DNA from: Scleroderma bovista
Lineage: Eukaryota; Basidiomycota; Agaricomycetes; Boletales; Sclerodermataceae
Direction: 5' to 3'
Assembly: GCA_037178675.1 (NCBI GenBank)
Contig: JAYMGJ010000058.1
Location: forward strand, 1 to 26,187
DNA length: 26,187 bases
In this document: positions 8,571 to 16,762 of the stretch, piece by piece
Layout of the letters: the number at the start of each line of letters is the position of its first letter
Position numbering within the stretch: position 1 is the first letter of the stretch
Position numbers and translations under genes: made by a program
The notes under the pieces: generated by a model
Told to the model about the DNA's origin: nothing
Database searches by the model: none
What the model saw: the letters and a program-made list of their open reading frames with translations, nothing else

Positions 8571-9736
8571 TTACATGGACGCGAGTGGTCCAGGTTTGTC
8601 CGGGTACCAGACATGATAGTCTTCTAACAGTTCCGTTGTGTTGCCTAGTTCAGTGGTGAGAAGCCATGATGTTTCTTCGTCAGTCCCTTCGTAACCGGAC
8701 CAACGTACCAAGTAAAGCAACTTGCACGTTTTGCATTGACGGTCAACCTTGGAGTCGAGGATCTCAGAGATCTTGAACTCTGGTTCATCATCCACTTCAA
8801 CCAGTGGCGGAGGAGGCTGTATCCGGTCCGGTATGGTATTGGGTATGGCCGGTTCGAGTTGGGAGACATGGAAGACAGGGTGAACTGCGTGCATGGAATC
8901 TGGAAGATGGAGGGTAAAGGAGAGGGAGCCTACTTGTGCAATGATAGTGTAGGGCCCCAGGTTCTTCTCTGATAGCTTTTTGGATGGTCAAGTGGACCGG
9001 AAGTACTTGGACTTGGCTTTCACATATACTTGATCGCCTACTTTGAAGTCCGGTGACAGAGTACATTTGGCATCAGCCGGACCCTGGTAGCAAAGTTGCG
9101 CGTGGGCCATTTCTTCTTGAAGGTATTGGTGCAGCGACTCAAGGTCGACTGCATAGTCACGACCCCTGGCAGAGGTCATGTCGCATTCTGGGTAGACAGA
9201 GATGTTAGCGTGGTAGCCCTTGTTAGTGAAGAACGGAGAGACTCCGGTGGTAGCACTAGGTGTGTTGTTGTATGCAAACTCCGCCAATGGGAGTAGGTCC
9301 GCCCAGTTGTCCTGCTGGTAGTTGCAGTAGATCCGGAGGTATTGTTCGAGGGTCTGGTTAGACCGCTCAGTCTGGCCATCACCCTCCGGGTGGTAGCCGG
9401 AGGTGAAGTGGAGGTGCATGTCAAGGGCCTTCCCAAGTGACCGGAAGAAGTGAGAGACAAACTTGTACCGCGATCTGAGGTGACGTGGGTGGGAACATCA
9501 TGCTTGGAGAATACATGGAGCAAGAAGAGCTTTGCAAGCTCCGGGCTAGTGATGGTGTCATGAGTAGGAATGAATATGGCTTGTTTAGAAAGCCGGTCTA
9601 CCACGACCAGGATGGCGGTAAAGCCAGTGGATGAAGGGAGTTGCTCAATGAAATCCATCAAGATGGAATTCCATGGCTTCTCCGGTACAGGAAGCTGTTT
9701 CAGCAACCCATAGGGTCTATGGTGTGGTGTCTTAGC
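8571..9736 (-). pseudogene. M1 Pol: integrase core and C-terminal chromodomain, broken
   Basis: The integrase carries the first catalytic Asp (ILMDFIEQLP) and the second (VTSDRGT). A one-base loss near 9464 then shifts the frame. The third catalytic residue lies in YHPEGDGQTERSNQTLEQYL in the next frame. A TGA at 8988-8990 interrupts the text before KKLSEKNLGPY (GPY motif); copy P has CGA there. The last segment ends in a chromodomain (FKISEILDSK, LLYLVRWSGY, EETSWLL) and finishes DKPGPLASM. In chromoviruses the chromodomain directs integration to chromatin marked by methylated histone. The enzyme would be non-functional here. Confidence 0.88.
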
Positions 9737-10746
9737 TCATGCGCAGGAGGTACAGGACCAGACGTAATCCTTGACGAAGGTCTGGAGACCAGGCCAAGTA
9801 TACTCACGCCAGATTAGTTCTAGAGTCCGGTTTTGCCCAAAGTGACCAGCGAGTGGGTGATCATGTCGATACTGGAGTACCCAGAGATGGAGGTCATCCA
9901 AGTCCGGTACGTATATGCGACCATCTAGTCGTAGGAATCCTGCCTCGTCGGTGGACCAACGAGAGTCCGGTGGATCTGCGAGGTGGACCTGGGCAATGGG
10001 ATCAGAGGGTAGTGCAGAGAGGATGTCGCTATGGAGTGTTTCCATGTCCATGATTGTGACTGCATGGAGAACCGGAAACTCTAAATAAGTAGCACGAAGA
10101 GAGTTAGAGAGCTGTTCGTGAGTGAACACCGGCCTAAGGTTTTGGGAATTAACCTGGGCGTAGCCACTATCCCCCTCTTTGGGGTAGACATCCCATCGTC
10201 TAGTGAGAGCGTCCGGCTTGGCACCGAGTTTTCCGGGGCGGAAACGAATGACAAGATTAAATTGAGAGAGAAATTCAGACCACTGGGCTTGCCAGCAGGA
10301 CAGTACTTTTGAGGTGGAGAAGTACTCAAGGTTTTTGTGGTCCGTGACGACGTCTATAGGAGAGGCGGAACCTTCAAGGTAGTGGTGCCAGTTCCGGAAT
10401 GCTTCGAAGATAGCAAGTAGTTCCTTATCGTGGGTGTCATAGTTTAACTCTGGAGCAGTCAAAGTCCGGGAGTAGTATGCGACCAGACGAATCTCTTCGT
10501 CGGCACAAGTGATAGAAAAGATGCCAGCAACAGCATAGTTGGAGGCATCAGTTTCCACGATGATAGGGGTGTCCGGAATGAAGTGAGTGAGGATGGGCGC
10601 GGTAGTGAAGGCATGCTTGAGAGCATTGAAAGCATGTCAACAGTCCTCAGAGAAATTCCAAGGAACATCCTTCCAGGTGAGCCAGGTGAGGGGGACCACA
10701 ATGTCTGAGTAGTTGAATATAAACCGGCAGTAGAAGTTGGTGAAGC
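9737..10746 (-). pseudogene. M1 Pol: end of RT, RNase H and integrase zinc domain, broken
   Basis: It resumes the reverse transcriptase directly after the solo LTR. A TGA at 10637-10639 interrupts the connection region; copy P reads CGA. RNase H residues are visible in METDASNYAVAG, DKELLAIFEAF and VTDHKNLEYF. The integrase HHCC zinc motif is HPLAGHFGQN followed by CTSC. A second TGA (9737-9739) comes directly after CTSCA. Many Arg codons of copy P are Cys, Trp or His here, matching CpG decay. Confidence 0.88.
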
Positions 10747-11375
10747 TGTCAAGTCCGGGTCTACTCCGGTAGGGGGTCCGGTCAAGTCCGGATGAAAGCG
10801 GACGAAGGAGGAGGGCAGATGCTGGACAAGAGATTAGTCTGGCTGGAGTTGGTGACCGATTGGGTTCAATGACTAAGGACAACGAGTGTTGACCCCTTGC
10901 GTAGGTTCCGGTCAAGGGAAGGAGACGGAGATGGACGAGAACAGGAGTAGTGACTTATGTTGATTTCAGACTGAGTTTGTACAAGGTAAACTAGAGGGTA
11001 CTTATACTAAGTAGAAACTAGGGTCGAGTACATACGGTGACAAGTAAACAACCTAATAGCGGACAAGGGATGACCGGAGTTAGGACTAGGTCAGGTCCGG
11101 TGAAAATAAAGTCAGGTCCGTGTAAAATAAATCAGGTCCAGTGAAAATGCTACAAGGTATAGGATATATCGAGTTCACGGAGAACTCACGTCAAGGCAGG
11201 GTAGACGGCGAGGTGTAGTAAGAGCGAATGGAGTATAGACCAAGGGTCGTAGTTAGCGGAAGGTTATCTGCGCGACCGTTGACTGGAGTAACTGAGAACG
11301 ACCGGAGTTGAGCTGTAGGACTGCAATGTGACCGGAGTAACCGGATATGGTCCGGAGTTGGACATGGTCGTAACA
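10747..11375 (-). repeat. Solo LTR inserted in M1 pol, 629 bp
   Basis: It has the full TGTCAAGTCC..GTCGTAACA ends and is flanked by GAAGC on both sides (10742-10746 and 11376-11380), which is a single GAAGC in the homologous pol of copy P. Its internal sequence (for example GGTTGGTGACCGATTGGGTTCAATGAC on the complement side) is closer to the P LTR than to the M1 LTRs. It therefore came from a separate insertion later reduced by LTR-LTR recombination. Confidence 0.95.
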
Positions 11376-12931
11376 GAAGCCCAAGAAGGACTGGATGTCC
11401 TTCACCTTTCGAGGTTCAGGCCAGTCGGAGATAGTTTGGATCTTGTCCGGAGACATTGTCAAACCTTCCGGAGATAGGCAGTAGCCAAGATACTCTACCG
11501 AGTCCGAGTGGAACTCGCATTTCTCCGGTTTGGCGAAGAGGCCATGTAACCGGAGACAGTGGAGCACTTCCCGGACGTGCTGCTGGTGGGACTCCACATC
11601 CTCGGAGTAGATGAGGATGTCGTCGAGGTATACAACAACGCAGACATCCAGCATGTCAGCAAAGATCATGTTGACAAAGCACTGGAATGCTGCAGGGGCG
11701 TTAGTGAGGCCAAAGGGCATTACTAACCACTCGTAAGACCCATAGCACGTACAGAAGGCGGTCTTCCATTCATCGCCCGGAGCAATCCAGACTAGATGGT
11801 ACGCGTGCCGGAGGTCGATCTTTGAATAGATCTTAGCACGGCTGGGAGAGTCTAATAGGTCAGAGATTAGGGGGAGCGGGTAGCGATCCTTTTTAGTGAT
11901 TTTGTTTAGGTCTCGGAAGTCAACGCAGAGGCGGAGTGAGCCGTCCTTCTTTTTTACAAAGAGGACCGGAGCAGCGTGGGAGGAGGCGGTAGGACGGATG
12001 AAACCCATATTAAGATTCTCGTCGACGAAAGTCCAGAGAGCGGAGAGCTCAACTGGAGACAGTGAGTAGAGGGTTCCCAGAGGTGGAGAGGTACCTTCTT
12101 CAAGGTCGATCTTCAGATCGTACTCGCGATGCGGGGGAAGTTCAGAGGCTTTTGCCTTACTGAACACGTCTGCATAATTGCGATACTCTGGAGGGACAAT
12201 GTCCAAGTCCGGCGGAGTAGAGGTGGAGGAAGAACGAGCCTTTGCTGAGTCAGAGGGACACAGCTGAAGTTGGTATTTGGTAGATCCCTCTAATTTGCAT
12301 GCACGCACGAATGCGGCTGCATTAATCAGGGAGATGTGTGGAGGGGTGCAAACCGGAGTGTCGACAGATGGCACGAGGCCGGGGTCAGATTGGCCGGAGA
12401 GGCCGGAGACAGGGTTACCGGACTGAACTGGAGAGGGAGTCGACGGGGGTGCTAGCAAACTTTCTGCAGGAGTCCGGAATGTTAAACTGCTCAGTACCCA
12501 ATCAATCAATGGATTGTAGCGGGTGAGCCAGTTATGTCCAAGGACAATCGAGCAGTCAGAGTCTAACGGAGCGAGGTAAAAGGTCATAGGGGTGACATCA
12601 CCGGATGCGGGGAATTTCACTGATATATCAACAGCTTGAGTGATTACAAAGTTTGATGTACCATCAAAGAGCCGGAGAGTAATCGGAGGAACGGAGTAAG
12701 TGGAGATATTGTTTTTGTGTGCGAATTGTACATCTACAAAGCAATGCATGGACCCAGAGTCCACAAGTGCGCGGGTTTTAGGTAAGTCAAATGATAAGAG
12801 GATAACATGTGGCATAAGGGAATTAGGGTCATAAAGAGCAGACGTGTTGAGGCGAGCCTCCTTGGGTGCACTTCCGGAGTCAACACAGCTCACCGGTTGT
12901 GCGGAGGGCCGGGAGCTGCTTACTCTTTTTT
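11376..12931 (-). pseudogene. M1 Pol: protease and reverse transcriptase (interrupted by solo LTR)
   Basis: The frame is open from the gag overlap to the solo LTR. The aspartic protease site is in ALVDSGSMHCFVD, followed by the conserved LGHNWLTRYNP. The reverse transcriptase shows LCVDFRDLNKITKKDRYPLP, MPFGLTNAPAAFQ and the YLDD catalytic motif (bases 11619-11630), then EKCEFHSDSVEYLGY. It cuts the polyprotein and copies RNA to DNA. There is no ATG at its start; it is entered from gag by a -1 shift at the A7 run. The frame is not broken by stops in this part, only by the LTR. Confidence 0.92.
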
Positions 12932-12932
12932 T
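12885..12932 (-). promoter_or_regulatory. Gag-Pol -1 frameshift signal of M1
   Basis: Seven A residues on the minus strand (12926-12932) precede GAGTAA, so the zero frame reads TCA AAA AAA GAG TAA and the -1 frame is open into pol. Six bases after the run, GCAGCTC (12913-12919) can pair with GAGCTGT (12885-12891) with one G-U pair. The same elements occur in P with a perfect stem. Confidence 0.65.
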
Positions 12933-14449
12933 GACTCAGAGTTGGCACCTGAGTTTGAGTCCGTCTTACTGGACTCAGCAGCGATGGCCACAGCACAAGC
13001 TTTGGCCTTTTTGGTTTTTTTGGGACAGTTGTCCGCAAAATGACTGGTACCTCCGCAGAACATGCAGAGGTTGTTGTCCAGACACCGTTTGCGCTCGTCT
13101 GCGGTTAGCTTCCTGTCCTTACCAAGCTTGTTGGTTAAGTCCAATCTGGAACCGGAGGAGGACTGGTTGTTTGTCACCTTGGACGAGCCAGAGGAGTTGG
13201 CAGAGCTGGGGGAGTTTCCGGTCTTGGATTTTTCCTGACTGGAGTTGGATGAGTTGCCCCTGGAGTTGGAGGACTTGGTTGGGGATGAGGCGGGCTGACT
13301 CTTTGTCATACGAGAGATCTCGTCTTTGCGCTCCCAATAGCGCACGTCAATCTCTTGACAAAGGGCCCTAAGCCCATGCAGAGTCAGGGGCTTCCCAACT
13401 CGAGCTATCTTGTCTTTTAGGCGGTCCAGGAGACTAGAGTAGAATAGGCGGTGGAGTGTGCCATCTCCGTAGTCTTGGACCTGGGAGGCTAGTCGGTTGA
13501 AGTCTACAATATACTGTGTAATGCGGTGAGCATCCTTCATCCAGAGATGCTTGAGCTGATGTTCAGCATCAGCGATGGGGTCATGAGGTCCAAAGGTGCT
13601 CTGGAGCTCAGTGATGAAGTGGACCCAACTGTCCATCCAGCGTGGATGGTCAGCCGGATCACCGGAGTTGAGGAGGTCCGGTTCAAACCATTCTAGTGTC
13701 ATTCCTTTTAGGTATGACTGGGCGAAAGTTACCTTTGCCCTATCAAGGCGGAACACCTTGGCTCGATCCTGGAAACATAGCTCACACTGGACCAGGAAGG
13801 TCCTGAGCTTTTTGGGATCTGTGCCGTCGAAGGTATCCGGTTCATGGACTTTGGCACGGGAGGACGATGAGTCGTTGGTTCGGTGAGAGGAGCGGGAGAG
13901 GCGGTTGACGGCAATAGCTAGGTTTTGGAATACAGCTAGACTAGGGTCTAGCTCATCCGTGGCATCGACAAAGTCGTCGTTGTCATCGTTGTCATCGTTG
14001 TCACCGTTGTCATCATTGTCATTGTTGTCACCGTTGTCATCGTTGTCATCGTTGTCACCGTTGTCATCGTCGTCATCGTTATCGCCATCTCCACAGTCAT
14101 CCGGATCAGCTCTGGGTCCGTCCTCGGGGCCAAACCACTGGTGATGGGCAGGTTTGCGACGGTCCGGAGTGGGGTCGTGACGGTAGGGGAATCGATCACC
14201 AGAAACAGATCCATGGTGACCAAAGTCCACAGAACCACGAAGGCTCTGGGACACAGCATCTCGACGCGGAGTCAAAGACGCTGCTGGGTTGTGAGCTGTA
14301 AAGCTCCGGAATTGGCTAACTGAAGCTGGAGGTTGCCTGCTGTTAGACAGGGCTTGATGGGCAGCAGAGAGGTGGAGATCATCTACTGCACCTGCTTCCT
14401 CAGCAAGTGCTGCAGCAGTACGAGCATGAGAGCGCGTAGTCATGGTCAT
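12920..14449 (-). CDS. gag: M1 Gag, nucleocapsid-type structural protein, 509 aa, intact
   Basis: It starts MTMTTRSHARTAAALAEEAG at 14449, 69 bases inside the LTR end, and the homologous P gag starts at the same place. There is an acidic Asp/Asn repeat at about residues 118-165 encoded by a GTTGTCATC-type microsatellite (13967-14094). The conserved gag core contains DPKKLRTFLVQCELCF, YLKGMTLEWFEPD and FGPHDPIADAEHQL. A Ser/Asn-rich linker follows, and then a CCHC zinc knuckle CMFCGGTSHFADNC (bases 13025-13066) that binds RNA. It packages the element RNA in virus-like particles. No lesion is seen, unlike pol. Its last codons lie over the frameshift signal. Confidence 0.92.
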   Translation of the reverse strand: MTMTTRSHARTAAALAEEAGAVDDLHLSAAHQALSNSRQPPASVSQFRSFTAHNPAASLTPRRDAVSQSLRGSVDFGHHGSVSGDRFPYRHDPTPDRRKPAHHQWFGPEDGPRADPDDCGDGDNDDDDDNGDNDDNDDNGDNNDNDDNGDNDDNDDNDDFVDATDELDPSLAVFQNLAIAVNRLSRSSHRTNDSSSSRAKVHEPDTFDGTDPKKLRTFLVQCELCFQDRAKVFRLDRAKVTFAQSYLKGMTLEWFEPDLLNSGDPADHPRWMDSWVHFITELQSTFGPHDPIADAEHQLKHLWMKDAHRITQYIVDFNRLASQVQDYGDGTLHRLFYSSLLDRLKDKIARVGKPLTLHGLRALCQEIDVRYWERKDEISRMTKSQPASSPTKSSNSRGNSSNSSQEKSKTGNSPSSANSSGSSKVTNNQSSSGSRLDLTNKLGKDRKLTADERKRCLDNNLCMFCGGTSHFADNCPKKTKKAKACAVAIAAESSKTDSNSGANSESKKE

Positions 14450-14506
14450 AAGAGATAGAAACTAGTTTGCATACGAGGTATGGAACAGTGAACCCACACA
14501 AGTGTG

Positions 14507-14516
14507 AGTCTGAAAT
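14507..14516 (-). promoter_or_regulatory. Self-priming primer binding site of M1
   Basis: On the element strand ATTTCAGACT begins two bases after the 5' LTR. It is the exact complement of AGTCTGAAAT inside the LTR. The same pairing exists in P. Confidence 0.65.
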
Positions 14517-14518
14517 AC

Positions 14519-14721
14519 TGTCAAGTCCGGGTCTACTCCGGTAGGGGGTCCGGTCAAGTCCGGACAAAAGCGGATGGAGGAGGAGGGCAGAGGCTGGACA
14601 AGGGGTTAGTCCAGCCAGAGTTGAGACCGATTGGATTCAACGACAAGGGGATCGAGCGTTGATCCCTTGCGTAGGTTCCGGTCAAGAGGACGACGGAGGC
14701 GGAGACGGAGACAAGCAAGAA
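14519..14721 (-). repeat. M1 5' LTR, truncated to its last ~203 bp by E3
   Basis: It matches the M1 3' LTR from TGTCAAGTCC through ACAAGCAAGAA and then stops exactly where a new TGTCAG sequence begins. The rest of this LTR is expected beyond the right edge of the window after E3. Confidence 0.85.
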
Positions 14722-15199
14722 TGTCAGAATTGTTTCCTCCGACGAACTCTGATGAGAGCGGAGATAAGTATGAAGGGTCGTCGATGACAGGCGGAGGAGA
14801 TGTGGAAGTGTTTGAGGACTTGGCTTCAGCGTATGTGCTGCGCTCTTGCGATACCTGCGTCCTCATATTTCGGAGGACTAAGGAATGGAGAGATGGAGGT
14901 CCGACGAAGGTCGGGTTTGCCAGAAGGCAGAGGGGACAGAGGAGAGTTCGCAGGAGGTATTCAAGCCGATATTCGAACTGGGGGACAATCCCCTCAGCGT
15001 GTGGAGTACTTATACTTTACATCGGGAATGTACAGTAACCAAGAAGCGGAGAGAAACATAGCAGAGACGTAGGTAAGAGTCTGCGGATGACAAATGGATG
15101 AGTAACATACACGGAATGGAGGTCAGTGATAAGCGTAACGGATCAAAAGGTTAACGGATCACAGCTATGGGTAATTGTTATCTAATCTAAAACAGGAAC
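14722..15199 (+). repeat. Left part of the 5' LTR of element E3
   Basis: It begins TGTCAGAATTG at the exact break in the M1 LTR and is unrelated to the M1/P LTRs. It ends at the P insertion, whose GGAAC duplication (15195-15199 and 24866-24870) links it to 24871 onward. No gene is supported; the 135-codon open frame across 14631-15038 straddles the M1 LTR/E3 junction. TGT..ACA ends and the position inside an LTR support an LTR element, but only one edge is certain. Confidence 0.5.
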
Positions 15200-15820
15200 T
15201 GTTACGACCATGTCCAACTCCGGATCATACCCGGTTACTCCGGTCGCATTGCAGCACTACAGCTCAACTCCGGACCTCTGCGCGTCACTCTGGTCCCGGA
15301 CGCGCACATACTCTTCCGCTAAGTGCGACCCTTTGCATTAATCCCTATCCAGTCGTTACTTCACTTCTCCGTCAACCCTGTAGTACCGTGAGTTCTCCGT
15401 GCTCTGTTTATATCTCATACCTTGTAGTATTTTCACCGGACCTGCTTTATTTTCATCGGACCTGACCTAGTCCTAACTCCGGTCGTTCCTTGTCCGCTAT
15501 TAGGTTGTTTACTTGTCACCGTATATACTCGACCCTAGTTTCTACTTAGTATAAGTACTCCATAGTTTATTCTGTATAGTCAGTCTGAAATCAACCATAG
15601 TCTCTACTCCTGATCTTGCCCGTCTCCGTCTCTATCTCCGTCTCCCATTCTTGACCGGAACCTACGCAAGGGATCAACGCTCGTTGTCCTTAGTCGTTGA
15701 ATCCAAGCGGTCACCAACTCCGGCCAGACTAATCTCTTGTCCAGCCCTCTGCTCTCCCCCTTCGTCCGCTTCTGTCCGGACTTGACCGGACCCCCTACCG
15801 GAGTAGACCCGGACTTGACA
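15200..15820 (+). repeat. P 5' LTR, 621 bp
   Basis: It has TGTTACGACC..CCGGACTTGACA ends. TATAAGTA at 15550-15557 is a likely TATA box. AGTCTGAAAT at 15582-15591, 32 bases downstream, is the likely RNA start region and the self-primer. About 13 CCGG sites are spread over the LTR. Confidence 0.95.
15550..15557 (+). promoter_or_regulatory. LTR TATA box of P
   Basis: TATAAGTA is placed 32 bases before the AGTCTGAAAT segment. That is the normal fungal TATA-to-start distance if the RNA begins at or near 15581. The same word is at 24595-24602 in the 3' LTR. Confidence 0.5.
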
Positions 15821-15822
15821 GT

Positions 15823-15832
15823 ATTTCAGACT
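15823..15832 (+). promoter_or_regulatory. Self-priming primer binding site of P
   Basis: ATTTCAGACT lies two bases after the 5' LTR and is the exact complement of AGTCTGAAAT at 15582-15591. No TGG of a tRNA-type primer site is present at the LTR edge. In Tf1 and its relatives the first bases of the mRNA fold back to this position and act as primer. Confidence 0.7.
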
Positions 15833-15889
15833 CACACTTGTGTGGGTTCACTGTTCCATACCCCGTACGCAAACTAGCTTCTATTTCTT

Positions 15890-16762
15890 ATGACTATGAC
15901 TATGCGCTCTCGTGCTCGTACCGCTGCAACACTTGCTGAAGAAGCAGGTGCAGTAGACGACCTCCACCTCTCTGCTGCTCATCAAGCCCTGTCTAACCGC
16001 AGGCAACCTCCGGCTTCAGTTAGCCAATTCCGGAGCTTTACAGCTCGAAACCCTACAGCGCCTTTGACTCCGCGTCGAGATGCTGTGTCTCAGAGCCTTC
16101 GTGGTTCTGCAGACTTAGGTCACCACGAATCCGTTTCTGGTGATCGATTCCCTTACCGTCGCGACCCCACTCCGGAACGTCGCGAACCTGCCCGACACCA
16201 GTGGTTTGGCCCTGAGGACGGACCCGGAGGTGATCCGGACGACCCCGGAGATGGCGACAACAATGATGACGATGACGATGACTTCGTCGACGCCATGGAC
16301 GAGCTAGACCCTGGTCTAGCTGTTTTCCAAAACCTAGCAGTCACTGTCAATCGCCTCTCCCGCTCCTCCCGCCGGACCAACGACTCCTCTTCCTCCCGTG
16401 CCAAAGTCCGCGAACCGGACACCTTCGATGGTACGGACCCCAAAAAGCTCAGGACCTTCTTGGTCCAGTGTGAGCTCTGCTTCCAGGATTGCGCCAAAGC
16501 GTTCCGCCTAGATAGGGCTAAGGTAACGTTCGCCCAGTCCTATCTCAAAGGTATGACGTTGGAGTGGTTCGAACCGGACCTCCTCCACTCCGGTGATCCG
16601 GCTGACCGCCCACTCTGGATGGACAGTTGGGTCCACTTTGTCGCTGAGCTCCAGAGTACCTTTGGTCCTCACGACCCCATCGCTGATGCAGAGCATCAAT
16701 TAGAGCACCTCCAGATGAAGGATGCTCACCGCGTCACGCGGTAGATAGTTGACTTCAACCGG
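15890..16762 (+). pseudogene. gag: P Gag, N-terminal part, with stop and S insertion
   Basis: It starts MTMTMRSRARTAATLAEEAG and is closely similar to M1 Gag. It has a shorter acidic Asp/Asn run (about residues 118-132) than M1 and the same core text DPKKLRTFLVQCELCF and YLKGMTLEWFEPD. The frame meets TAG at 16742-16744, where M1 has TAT (Tyr), and 18 bases later the S insert begins. The gag text resumes at 18864. The protein would be cut to about 284 residues and lack the zinc knuckle, so it could not package RNA normally. Confidence 0.9.

Larger units (their letters stand above)
6630..14721 (-). mobile_element. Ty3/Gypsy chromovirus 'M1' (Tf1/sushi-type), decayed
   Basis: Reading the minus strand: truncated 5' LTR (14519-14721), self-priming site (14507-14516), gag, pol with protease, RT, RNase H, integrase and chromodomain, an oppositely oriented accessory gene (7431-8408), a purine tract (7266-7280) and a 3' LTR (6630-7265). 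The two LTR parts share subfamily-specific bases not found in the solo LTR at 10747, so they are a pair. They differ at about 9 of 203 comparable bases by eye, mostly C/T or G/A at CpG. The left flank is ATGAC (6625-6629). The element is inserted into Copia RT and itself hosts a solo LTR and E3. Confidence 0.88.

Noticed and set aside
14631..15038. 135-codon plus-strand open frame
   Set aside because: It crosses the M1 LTR/E3 LTR junction, so it cannot be an ancestral gene; the first part is LTR sequence and the Arg run is the GGCGGAGACGGAG repeat.
15833..15860. tRNA-type primer site at TGTGTGGGTTCACTG after the P LTR
   Set aside because: It is about 20 bases away from the LTR edge and no normal tRNA end is recognised, whereas the self-priming complement is directly at the edge.
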